Assembly (NCBI RefSeq): GCF_002906575.1
Contig: NZ_CP026309.1
Span: 4,186,564 to 4,250,563, forward strand
DNA from: Salinigranum rubrum
GTDB taxonomy: Archaea > Halobacteriota > Halobacteria > Halobacteriales > Haloferacaceae
DNA: 64,000 bases
Direction: 5' to 3'
Position numbers and translations under genes: made by a program. Numbering within the stretch: position 1 is the stretch's first letter; every line of letters begins with the position of its first letter. Positions 35,192 through 42,515 of the stretch are shown here, piece after piece. The notes beneath the pieces are model-generated. The model saw only the letters and a list, made by a program, of their open reading frames with translations. It made no database searches and had not been told where the DNA came from.

Positions 35192-36844
35192 TCAGTTGTC
35201 GAAGCGGGCCTGGACGAACGGCTGGGCGTTCTCGATGTCGCTGAGGCGGGAGTCGGAGAGTAAGACGGCTTCGGTCTCCTCGATGGGTACGGAGATGGAG
35301 ATCTCCTTCGTTCGGCCGTATCGACCCTTGGAGACGACGACGGCGTTCGCGATGCCGAGCATGTCGAGTTCGGAGATGAGGTCGGTCACGCGGCGCTGGG
35401 TGAGGACGTCGGCGTCGATCTCCTCACAGAGGCGCTTGTAGATGTTGAACACCTCGCCGGTGTTGATGTTGCGGACGCCGTTTTTCTCTAAGAGGATGGT
35501 GGCGAAGAGGACGATTTTCGACTGGGTGGGGAGGGTTCGGACGACCTCGACGACCCGGTCGAGTTCGATCTTGTCCTGCGCCTGGCGGACGTGGCGCTCT
35601 TCGACCGTGTCGGCCTGGCCGCGTTCGGCGAGTTCCCCGGCCGTCCGGAGGAGGTCGAGCGCGCGGCGGGCGTCGCCGTGTTCCTGGGCGGCGAAGGCGG
35701 CACAGAGCGGGATGACGTCGTCGGTCAGCGCGCCCGATTTGAACGCCACGTCGGCGCGGTGCTGGAGGATGTCTCGCAGTTGGGTGGCGTCGTACGGCGG
35801 GAAGACGATCTCCTCCTCGCCCAGCGAGGACTTCACGCGCGGGTCGAGGAAGTCGGTGAACTTCAGGTCGTTCGAGATACCCATGATGGAGATGCGCGAG
35901 TTGGTGAGTTCGGAGTTCATCCGCGAGAGGTTGTAGAGAGTGTCGTCGCCCGACTTCTCGACGAGTTTGTCGATCTCGTCGAGCATGATGACGACGACCC
36001 GTTCGTGGTAGTCGACGGCGTCGAAGAACGTCGAGTACACTCTGTCGGTCGGCCACCCGGTCATGGGGACGGTCTCCATCTCCTCGCGGTCGGCCTCCAA
36101 GCTCTCGATGCGCGCGTCGAGCGCGTCGAGCGAGTCGAACTCCGTCTCCGCGAGGACGTCCGTGTTGTCGGCCGCACGCGTCTTGAGGTCGTGCAGGCGT
36201 TCGAGTTGGCTCTCGATGACGGCCTCGTTCTTCTCGATGAACTTGTTCGCGAGCTGGGCGAGGACGCGGTACTGGGTGTCGGTCACCTCGCAGTTGATGT
36301 ACTCGACCTCACAGGGGACGTCGTACTTCTGTGACGTGGATTCGAGTTCCTGGGAGACGTACTTCGCGCTGGCAGTTTTTCCCGTCCCGGTCTTCCCGTA
36401 GATGAGGATGTTCGAAGGGGTCTCCCCGCGGAGGGCGGAGACGAGGATCGTCGCCATCTGGTTGATCTGCTCCGTCCGATGGGGGAGTTCGTGCGGCGTG
36501 TACGACGGTCGGAGCACCTCCTTGTTCTCGAAGATTGGCTCGCCGGAGAGCAGGTCGTCGAACAGGCCGGTACTCTCCGTCGTCTCCTCGAGCACGACCT
36601 CGTCGAAGTCGAGGCCCGCCGTCGGTCGGGAGGTGGACTCGCCCGCGTCGGTCAGGTCTTCGACCGAATCCGGGGCGGTCCCGTCCGTTCCGTCCGTCCC
36701 GTCTGTATCGTCCGTCCCGTCTGTATCGTCCGTCTCGGTCGCGTCGTGCGCGTCGTTCGTTTCGTCGAGGGCCCCATCGACGTCCGTTCCTTCGGGTCGA
36801 GCGTAGTCGTTCGTACCGCGTGTGTCATCCTCGTTTTCACCCAT
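35192..36844 (-). CDS. orc1: Orc1/Cdc6 replication initiator
   Basis: Orc1 binds ORBs and starts replication at the adjacent origin. The 550-residue protein has Walker A LIYGKTGTGKT (about 148-157), Walker B VVIMLDEIDKL, sensor 1 IMGISNDLKF, sensor 2 EHGDARRALDLLR and a C-terminal winged helix (RRVTDLISELDMLG). An acidic, threonine-rich N terminus of about 100 residues (with DDTDGT repeats) precedes the AAA+ core. The start is the ATG giving MGENEDDTRGTN; a longer frame upstream is untranslated origin DNA. An ORB-like site sits just before the ATG, suggesting autoregulation. Confidence 0.96.
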   Translation of the reverse strand: MGENEDDTRGTNDYARPEGTDVDGALDETNDAHDATETDDTDGTDDTDGTDGTDGTAPDSVEDLTDAGESTSRPTAGLDFDEVVLEETTESTGLFDDLLSGEPIFENKEVLRPSYTPHELPHRTEQINQMATILVSALRGETPSNILIYGKTGTGKTASAKYVSQELESTSQKYDVPCEVEYINCEVTDTQYRVLAQLANKFIEKNEAVIESQLERLHDLKTRAADNTDVLAETEFDSLDALDARIESLEADREEMETVPMTGWPTDRVYSTFFDAVDYHERVVVIMLDEIDKLVEKSGDDTLYNLSRMNSELTNSRISIMGISNDLKFTDFLDPRVKSSLGEEEIVFPPYDATQLRDILQHRADVAFKSGALTDDVIPLCAAFAAQEHGDARRALDLLRTAGELAERGQADTVEERHVRQAQDKIELDRVVEVVRTLPTQSKIVLFATILLEKNGVRNINTGEVFNIYKRLCEEIDADVLTQRRVTDLISELDMLGIANAVVVSKGRYGRTKEISISVPIEETEAVLLSDSRLSDIENAQPFVQARFDN

Positions 36845-36850
36845 GTTCGT

Positions 36851-36871
36851 ACCCCACCATTTCAACTGGAG
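36851..36871 (-). promoter_or_regulatory. ORB-like site before the orc1 start
   Basis: On the minus strand TCCAGTTGAAATGGTGGGGT matches the ORB at the TCCANNNGAAA part and the final G run, with five mismatches overall. It is 7 bases upstream of the orc1 ATG, so bound Orc1 could block its own translation start or transcription. Confidence 0.4.
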
Positions 36872-37416
36872 AACCGACCTGACGCCGGTGTATCGTGGGA
36901 TACACGGCGCGTACCGGCATGTCCCGCCGGGACGGTCGCGAAAGGCGTCCAGATGATGCAGACGAAACAGATGAAGAGGAGGTATAAAAAGATTGTCTCT
37001 CGCCAGCCACGTTTCACCTCGAATCGACCCGAAATCCGGAGGGAAACGCCGGAATTCGCGGCTCTTCGGCCGTTTCGCTGTCGACCTGAAACGAGGGGAC
37101 GAACGGGTTTGAGACGGGGTCACGAGTCGAGTAACCATCAATAATACAAACATTTTGAAGTCGCTGAGAGACGCTGAGAGACGAACTGAACCGGGTGCGA
37201 GAGCGACGGTTCGTGACGCCGGCGGCGTCTCCGTCGATTATCTGGAGCGGAAACGGTGCGTAGGACCGGGGCGATGAGTGACGGAGTCGAAACGACGGGG
37301 AGGTGCAGGCGAATCGGGGGTTCCACCGGAGCGCGCGAGCGAGGCGGGAACAGGGTCGACGGAGCGGTTGCCCGGTTCAGACCCTCTCGTGTCTATGAGA
37401 TATCACGAACCCCCCC

Positions 37417-37438
37417 ACCCCTTCGTTTCAACTGGAAC
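37417..37438 (-). promoter_or_regulatory. Origin recognition box, left of the unwinding region
   Basis: Perfect core on the minus strand: TTCCAGTTGAAACGAAGGGG. It is followed on the plus strand by a 26-base G-rich string (37439-37464) and then the AT-rich region. Confidence 0.85.
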
Positions 37439-37609
37439 GGGGCACGGGAGGGGTGGGGGTGGGGCCTCTCTCTAGACAGAAAGAACTAAGATAGCTTCCG
37501 TTCAACCAAATCCGTACTGCAGTACAACAACATATTTTCGAAGGGCTCTTCTAGGTATCTAGAGAGGATAGTCGCCCTCGACCTGCTTCGAGGGGGAGTC
37601 CCGGAGGAC

Positions 37610-37631
37610 GTTCCAGTCGAAACGAAGGGGT
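37610..37631 (+). promoter_or_regulatory. Origin recognition box, right of the unwinding region
   Basis: Perfect core on the plus strand: TTCCAGTCGAAACGAAGGGG, followed by TGGGGGG. It is the divergent partner of the box at 37417-37438, 171 bases away across the AT-rich region. Confidence 0.85.
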
Positions 37632-37812
37632 GGGGGGCCGTCCGACCGGCACGGTATCTCGGCGTTCCCAGTCCGGAGCGGGCATCACTCACCGTCGGGT
37701 AAGACCGACGCCACCGTTCCGACGCCAATCGATCCGAGCCAACAGCACGTCCCGTCCTCGTGTCGCTACCAGGGGTCGCCGTCGGGGAGGCGACGGCGCT
37801 GTCGTCTGCCCG

Positions 37813-37834
37813 ACTCCACCGGAAATGAAGGGGT
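37813..37834 (+). promoter_or_regulatory. Third origin recognition box near oapA
   Basis: Plus-strand match CTCCACCGGAAATGAAGGGG (two bases off the core), about 190 bases before oapA and 180 bases right of the second origin box. Confidence 0.65.
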
Positions 37835-38021
37835 TTCGGGCGGGGGTGACAACGCTTCGAGCGCCCTGTCCGCGTCTTCGCCGTCTTCGCAACCGCCCAA
37901 GAACCGCAGGGAAGCGTCGTGGGAATCGATGACGCATGTCTGACGCAGACTTAAGTGGAGTGGAATATGTTGTAACCGCATACGCCCCTCTGCGGGAACG
38001 TAGAGGGCGCTGGAGGCCAGG

Positions 38022-38663
38022 ATGGGACTGTTCACAGACCTCAGAGACAGCATATCGCGAGTCGTCGACCGGCTGTTCGTCGACGCCGAGCCCAAGCGCA
38101 TCGGTATCTACGGGCCGCCGAACGCCGGGAAGACGACGCTCGCGAACCGAATCGCACGCGACTGGACCGGTGACGCCGTCGGTCCCGAAAGCCACATTCC
38201 CCACGAGACCCGACGCGCCCGACGGAAGGAGAACGTCGAGATCGAGCGGAACGGCAAGACCGTCACCATCGACATCGTCGACACCCCGGGGGTGACGACC
38301 AAGGTCGACTACAAGGAGTTCATCGAACACGACATGGAGAAGGAGGACGCGGTCCGCCGCTCCCGGGAGGCGACCGAGGGCGTCGCCGAGGCCATGCACT
38401 GGCTCCGGGAGGACGTCGACGGCGTCATCTACGTCCTCGACTCGACACAGGACCCCTTCACCCAGGTGAACACGATGCTCATCGGCATCATCGAGAGCCA
38501 GAACCTCCCCGTGTTGATCTTCGCGAACAAGATCGACCTCGACGAGTCGAACGTCCAGCGCATCGCGAACGCCTACCCACAGCACGAGACGGTGCCCCTG
38601 TCGGCACTCGAAGGAGAGAACATGGACGAAGTGTACGAGAAGATCGCGGAGTACTTCGGGTGA
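38022..38663 (+). CDS. oapA: Origin-associated GTP-binding protein OapA
   Basis: A 213-residue small GTPase of the TRAFAC/Era-like type. G1 is YGPPNAGKTTLANR, G3 is DIVDTPGVTTK and G4 is FANKIDLDE. OapA is one of three proteins described as encoded beside the haloarchaeal major origin; a GTP-binding fold was noted, but its role in replication is not settled. The ATG (MGLFTDLRDSISRVVD) begins about 50-80 bases after two AT-rich elements (CTTAAG at 37950 and GAATATGTTG near 37962). It leads oapA-oapB-oapC with gaps of 6 bases each. Confidence 0.92.
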   Translation: MGLFTDLRDSISRVVDRLFVDAEPKRIGIYGPPNAGKTTLANRIARDWTGDAVGPESHIPHETRRARRKENVEIERNGKTVTIDIVDTPGVTTKVDYKEFIEHDMEKEDAVRRSREATEGVAEAMHWLREDVDGVIYVLDSTQDPFTQVNTMLIGIIESQNLPVLIFANKIDLDESNVQRIANAYPQHETVPLSALEGENMDEVYEKIAEYFG

Positions 38664-38669
38664 GCCACG

Positions 38670-39062
38670 ATGCCTGAAGCAACCCCCGAACCGGAATCGC
38701 CCGACGGTGTTCAGATAGACCTCATCAGCGGCGCCCGGATGGAGAAGCTCCGGTCGATGGAGAAGATCCGACTCATCCTCGACGGCGTCCGCGAGGGTAA
38801 CATCGTCATCCTCGAAGAGGGGCTCTCCCCCGACGAGGAGTCGAAGCTCATCGAGGTGACGATGACCGAGATCAGCCCCGACGAGTTCAACGGCATCGAG
38901 ATCGAGACCTATCCCACCACGGGCGGAAGCAGCGGCGGCCTCTTCGGGAAACTCATCGGCCGCGACTCCCCGAAGAAGCTCACCGTCATCGGCCCCGCCA
39001 ACCAGATCAAGACGCTCCACAAGGACGAGGACTTCATCAGCGCGCTCGTCTCGCGGAAGTAA
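38670..39062 (+). CDS. oapB: Origin-associated protein OapB (DUF2073)
   Basis: A 130-residue protein of the archaeal DUF2073 family. The conserved core runs from IDLISGARMEKLRSMEKIRLI to LTVIGPANQIKTLHKDEDFISALV, with a flexible GGSSGGLFGKL loop. The sequence is highly conserved in euryarchaea and next to OapA, so the two may act together. No catalytic motif is seen. It lies 6 bases after oapA and 6 bases before oapC. Confidence 0.92.
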   Translation: MPEATPEPESPDGVQIDLISGARMEKLRSMEKIRLILDGVREGNIVILEEGLSPDEESKLIEVTMTEISPDEFNGIEIETYPTTGGSSGGLFGKLIGRDSPKKLTVIGPANQIKTLHKDEDFISALVSRK

Positions 39063-39068
39063 CCCCCG

Positions 39069-39854
39069 ATGCCCCACCAGTGTACCACCTGCGGGCGAAC
39101 GTTCGCCGACGGCTCCAAGGAGATGCTCTCGGGTTGCCCCGACTGTGGCGGCAACAAGTTCCAGTTCAAGCCCGCCTCACCCCGCGCCCGGGAGTCCGAT
39201 TCGACCCCAGCCACGGACGACGCCGCTGATTCTGACTCGGCGGCGGAGGCCGGCCGACCGACTCCCTCCGACCGTTCGTCGACCGACGCTGGTGACGGTC
39301 CGGCCGACACCGCCGATTCGCCTCCTCGTCCGTCCTCGTCACCGTCCCGGTCGTCCCCGCCTCCGTCCGCGGACCCGTCGTCGACGGCGGACGCATCCGC
39401 GGATTCGGCCCCGTCAGCCCCGTCGCAGTCGACCCCTCCGTCCGAGACCGACGAGGGGACTCCTCCGTCCGAGACCGACGACCAAAACGACGCGGAGGTC
39501 GAACGACGGACGGACGACGCCCGCCCGCCCGCCGAGGACCACGCGCAAGCGAGCGCCCGGACGGACTTCGTCAGCCCCGACGAACTCGCCGACGCCGCCT
39601 CACAGTCCCGTCAGACTCCGGAATCGGTCGACGGTCGCGTCATCGAACCACAGAACGAGGACCGTCCCGGCCTCGAAGAACTCCGCGAGGAACTCAACAG
39701 CCAGTTCGAGAGCATCAAGATCGTCAGCCCGGGACAGTACGAACTCAACCTGATGGAACTGTACGACCGTCAGGAGTACATCATCTCCCTCCAGGAGGAC
39801 GGCAGGTACGTCATCGAGGTCCCGGGCTCCTGGGACGACCGCGGCGACGACTGA
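39069..39854 (+). CDS. oapC: Origin-associated zinc-ribbon protein OapC
   Basis: A 261-residue protein with an N-terminal zinc ribbon (HQCTTCGRTF...SGCPDCGGNKFQFKP), a long Ser/Pro/Asp/Thr-rich linker (about residues 35-195) and a conserved C-terminal segment (ESIKIVSPGQYELNLMELYDR and IISLQEDGRYVIEVPGSW). This matches the published description of OapC: conserved ends with a variable middle. The linker contains short repeats such as PPSETDEGT/PPSETDDQN. It ends the oap operon. Confidence 0.9.
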   Translation: MPHQCTTCGRTFADGSKEMLSGCPDCGGNKFQFKPASPRARESDSTPATDDAADSDSAAEAGRPTPSDRSSTDAGDGPADTADSPPRPSSSPSRSSPPPSADPSSTADASADSAPSAPSQSTPPSETDEGTPPSETDDQNDAEVERRTDDARPPAEDHAQASARTDFVSPDELADAASQSRQTPESVDGRVIEPQNEDRPGLEELREELNSQFESIKIVSPGQYELNLMELYDRQEYIISLQEDGRYVIEVPGSWDDRGDD

Positions 39855-39936
39855 GCGCTCCCGAATTTTCCTCGCGTTCCTCCTCCGAGTGGTGGTTCTC
39901 CCCCACCGAGCGCTCCCCTTCGGATGGACCCACTAA

Positions 39937-39958
39937 ACCCCTTCGCTTCGACTGGAAC
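39937..39958 (-). promoter_or_regulatory. Origin recognition box after oapC (left copy)
   Basis: Minus-strand match TTCCAGTCGAAGCGAAGGGG (one base off the core). It forms a divergent pair with the copy at 40058, across 99 bases. Confidence 0.7.
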
Positions 39959-40057
39959 CCCGTGAGAAGTTCTTCGACGAGACTCCACTCGAATCGCTAC
40001 ACTGCATCGCTTCGAGTACCGCAGTCGATACCCGAGGACGGATTGTCACGTGTTCAC

Positions 40058-40079
40058 GTTCCACCGGAAACGAAGGGGT
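40058..40079 (+). promoter_or_regulatory. Origin recognition box after oapC (right copy)
   Basis: Perfect core on the plus strand, TTCCACCGGAAACGAAGGGG. Together with the left copy it gives an origin-like pair in the 342-base gap between oapC and a tiny membrane protein; the rest of the gap holds only the promoter at 40163. Confidence 0.8.
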
Positions 40080-40162
40080 TTCTGGCCCCCGGCGGCGGTC
40101 ACAGTGGGACCGGTAACGCGAACGCGTGAGATGCGGCGGAGCGCAGCCGTGGCCGGAATTGA

Positions 40163-40170
40163 AGCTTTTA
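40163..40170 (+). promoter_or_regulatory. TATA-like box of the 29-residue membrane protein
   Basis: CTTTTAAG lies about 30 bases before the ATG at 40197, a strong fit to a leaderless haloarchaeal promoter. Confidence 0.55.
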
Positions 40171-40196
40171 AGCGACCGGCCCCAGACCGTGAGGAC

Positions 40197-40286
40197 ATGA
40201 GCCAAGCGACGAAGATCGTGCTCGGGACAGTCGGCCTCGCGGTCGTGTTGGTGCTGCTTCTCATCGGCGTCGCCGCGTTCGGATAG
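40197..40286 (+). CDS. 29-residue single-helix membrane protein
   Basis: A tiny ORF (MSQATKIVLGTVGLAVVLVL at its start) whose residues 6-29 are one hydrophobic helix. A good TATA box at leaderless spacing and a stop 5 bases before the next gene favour a real gene, perhaps co-transcribed with the downstream DUF7089-like gene. The function is unknown. It is easily missed because of its length. Confidence 0.6.
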   Translation: MSQATKIVLGTVGLAVVLVLLLIGVAAFG

Positions 40287-40291
40287 CGCCG

Positions 40292-41086
40292 ATGCCCACG
40301 TTCGAGCGCCGGTCGCTCACGGGAGAGGCCGCGGCCGTCCACGACGCGTACGCCCCCGACTCGCTCGTCTTAGACGTCGGCCGGGACTTCGAGACGCTCC
40401 CGCCCGCCGTCGCCGAGGACCTGGGACTGCTCGCCGACTCGCTCGACCCGGCGAGCTATCCGCGCGAGTGGTTCCCCGACGACGTCCCCGAGACGCTCGC
40501 ACACTACGCCGGTTCCGACTTCACCATCGGGCTACCCAACGACGGGACGGTCGTGTGGACGCGGCAGACGGTCCCCCCGACCGTCCTCGTGAAGTACCGC
40601 GCCCGCGGGACGCCCGACGCGTTCCTCGACTTTCTCCTCGCGGAGGCGTTCGTCGAACTCTCGCTCGACGTTCCGGAGAGCTTCCTCCCCTTCTTCGGCG
40701 AGCGGTACGTCGCCCTCGACGCGGCGGTCGGGTCGGGCCCGGCCGACGTCTACCAGGTCGCCGCGGCGCTGTACGACGCGTGGGTGGGCCTCCAGACCCG
40801 CGAGGTCTTCCGGGGGTGGGACGACGACTACCCCGGCCTGTACGACGCGTGGGACGACGCCGGTGACCGTCTCTCCGGGAGGCTCGCGGACCTCCCTGCC
40901 GAAGTCGCCCGCGGGAAGACCTCGTTCGCGGCCGCGACCGAGTACGCCTGTTCGGCGGTGAAACACGACCTCGACCTCCCGGCCCCGTTCGCCGCGCTCG
41001 ACACGGGGGCGTATCTCGACCACGGTGCCGAGTACGCGGTCCGGTGGGCCGAGAAGACGTTCGAGCAGTTGCGCGCGGACGACTGA
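40292..41086 (+). CDS. Conserved haloarchaeal protein (DUF7089-like)
   Basis: A 264-residue acidic soluble protein without membrane segments or a catalytic motif I can name. Conserved-looking stretches are WFPDDVPETLAHYAGSDFTIG, VKYRARGTPDAFLDFLLAEAFVE and ATEYACSAVKHDLDLPAPF. I recall the haloarchaeal family as DUF7089, also found near oriC1. It follows the 29-residue gene by 5 bases and is convergent with the next gene. Confidence 0.7.
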   Translation: MPTFERRSLTGEAAAVHDAYAPDSLVLDVGRDFETLPPAVAEDLGLLADSLDPASYPREWFPDDVPETLAHYAGSDFTIGLPNDGTVVWTRQTVPPTVLVKYRARGTPDAFLDFLLAEAFVELSLDVPESFLPFFGERYVALDAAVGSGPADVYQVAAALYDAWVGLQTREVFRGWDDDYPGLYDAWDDAGDRLSGRLADLPAEVARGKTSFAAATEYACSAVKHDLDLPAPFAALDTGAYLDHGAEYAVRWAEKTFEQLRADD

Positions 41087-41123
41087 CGTCTCGTCTCGGG
41101 ACTCGTCTCTGTCTCCTCCTCGT

Positions 41124-41702
41124 CTAGGACTCGTAGCTGACGGTCCCTTCGACGTCGAGGTCGATGACGCCGTAGAACAGTTCGCGGAACCGGTCGAGCG
41201 TCTCCTCGTCGTGGACCTCCTTCGAGAGGTGGAAGAGGCCGACGGCGTCGTGTTCGTCGAGGAGGTCGAGCAGTTCCTTCGTCGCCGCGTACGCCTGGTC
41301 CACGTCGGCGTAGTACGCCATCTCCGTGACGGAGTCGACGCTCACGCGGAGTTTGCCGTCGTGAGTTTCGAGGAAGGTGCGGACCTGCTCGACGATGCCC
41401 GCGAGGTCGTCCGGCGAGCGGACGTAGTGGATGTTCTCGGTTCGGCGTCGCGAGTAGCCGCGCTCGACGGAGATGGAGTCGAGAATGACCGCACGCGACT
41501 CGTCGACGTCGTAGTATTCGAGTTTCTGTTCGACCTCCCGCGCCGTCGTTCGGGTGGAGACGACGAGGAAGTGGTCGGTGTCGGTCTTCAGGAAGTCGGT
41601 GTCGATCCGGTCCGTCTCGCCGATGCTCGGATGGAGGAGGAGAAGCCCTGTCCCGCCCGGAATACTGTCGGGCGTGTTCTCGATGGCGAGGGTGTAATCC
41701 AT
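41124..41702 (-). CDS. Conserved haloarchaeal RecA-fold-like protein (DUF7090-like)
   Basis: A 192-residue protein that resembles the core of KaiC/RadA-type ATPases: strands such as TGLLLLHPSIGETDRIDTDFLK and LRVSVDSVTEMAYYADVDQAY occupy the positions of ATP-binding and Walker B regions. No P-loop (GxxGxGK[ST]) is present, so it is probably not an ATPase. I recall the family as DUF7090. A TATA-like TCTTAAGTC about 28 bases before the ATG supports the start. Confidence 0.65.
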   Translation of the reverse strand: MDYTLAIENTPDSIPGGTGLLLLHPSIGETDRIDTDFLKTDTDHFLVVSTRTTAREVEQKLEYYDVDESRAVILDSISVERGYSRRRTENIHYVRSPDDLAGIVEQVRTFLETHDGKLRVSVDSVTEMAYYADVDQAYAATKELLDLLDEHDAVGLFHLSKEVHDEETLDRFRELFYGVIDLDVEGTVSYES

Positions 41703-41752
41703 ACGCGATTGACCGACCGAACCGACTTAAGACTGCGGGATGGCGAGGGATG

Positions 41753-42217
41753 TTAAAACAGCGTGTCGGCCGTCGCCGCCCCGATGACGCTGAAGATTGC
41801 ACCGACGCTCGTCGCCTTCAGCGTGACGCCGAGGACCGCCCCACTCAGGGTCATCCCCAGGATGTCGACCGCACCCGGGTCCGCCTGCGCGATGTCGGCG
41901 AGGAACGTCCCCGGCGCGTCGAACGCCAGCGCGAGGATGAACACCGAGAGGTACGAGACGAGGATGAGCGAGACGAACCGCGCGGGAACCCCGGCGATGT
42001 CGGCTTCGCGGTCGGGGTCGCGGTTGTCGGCCTTGTACAGCGTCCCGTAGCCGATGGCGAGGACGATGACGAACGTCAACAGTCCCTGGACGGCGGACAT
42101 GCTCCGCGCGAGCACCCACACCTCCTCGGTGACGACGAACGGCCCGGCGAGGAGGAACCCGCCGACGACCTGCTGGGCCGTGTCCGCGAGCGCGAAGCGT
42201 CGGTTCTTCCCGACCAT
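41753..42217 (-). CDS. DUF2391 family integral membrane protein
   Basis: A 154-residue protein with about four membrane helices. The start MVGKNRRFALADTAQQVVGGFLLAGPF, helix pair and the LADIAQADPGAVDILGM loop resemble the DUF2391 family of small archaeal and bacterial membrane proteins. The function is unknown. The start at 42217 is preferred over in-frame codons up to 42319 because the upstream sequence is basic and unconserved. It is on the same strand as the DUF7090-like gene, 50 bases before its promoter region. Confidence 0.65.
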   Translation of the reverse strand: MVGKNRRFALADTAQQVVGGFLLAGPFVVTEEVWVLARSMSAVQGLLTFVIVLAIGYGTLYKADNRDPDREADIAGVPARFVSLILVSYLSVFILALAFDAPGTFLADIAQADPGAVDILGMTLSGAVLGVTLKATSVGAIFSVIGAATADTLF

Positions 42218-42426
42218 ACCTCTCCTCCGTTCCCTGCCGGTAAAGACCGCACGGGATAGACGCCGGTCCCACGTCGGTTCCCAGTGGGGTCGCCTGAGTC
42301 GGTCTGTCCGTTGCGGCATTCGCGGGTGGGCGGTGGGAATCGGTCCGAACAGCCCGTCGAAGCGGCCGGACTCCCCAAACCGGTCGAGCGCCCCTAAAAC
42401 GCGTCTACGCGCCGATATCGGCCGCG

Positions 42427-42476
42427 TGAAACAGTGTAAAACAGTTCGAAACAGTTCGAAACAGTCCGTGACAGTA
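42427..42476 (+). repeat. Five 10-base direct repeats upstream of the histidine kinase
   Basis: ACAGT recurs at 42431, 42441, 42451, 42461 and 42471; the best units read GAAACAGTTC. The exact 10-base spacing is about one helical turn, so five protein subunits could bind on one DNA face. The array ends 40 bases before the kinase start. The remaining gap (42218-42426) shows nothing else. Confidence 0.7.
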
Positions 42477-42515
42477 GTTACCTACCAAGTCACCCCGGCG
42501 TCTGTGTTCTGAGGT

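Larger units (their letters stand above)
36845..38021. other. oriC1: Presumed chromosomal replication origin oriC1 (orc1-oapA intergenic region)
   Basis: A 1.2-kb gene-free region between divergent orc1 and oapA. Two ORBs (37417-37438 minus, 37610-37631 plus) point outwards and flank an AT-rich unwinding-type stretch (about 37478-37570). That stretch contains the perfect palindrome GTACTGCAGTAC (37514-37525) and an inverted repeat TCTAG/CTAGA (37550-37563). G-rich strings follow the left ORB (37439-37464) and the right ORB. A third ORB lies at 37813-37834. A second AT-rich patch (37135-37160) and degenerate ORBs (around 37080-37098) lie towards orc1. This layout matches known haloarchaeal oriC1 regions. 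Confidence 0.85.

Noticed and set aside
37013..37044. Additional ORBs between the orc1 promoter and 37.1 kb
   Set aside because: Matches such as CGACCCGAAATCCGGAGGGA share only parts of the core; they were left out of the ORB list.
40468..40866. Basic Arg-rich open frame overlapping the DUF7089-like gene
   Set aside because: It is an out-of-frame shadow: Arg/Pro-rich composition against the acidic profile of real proteins here.
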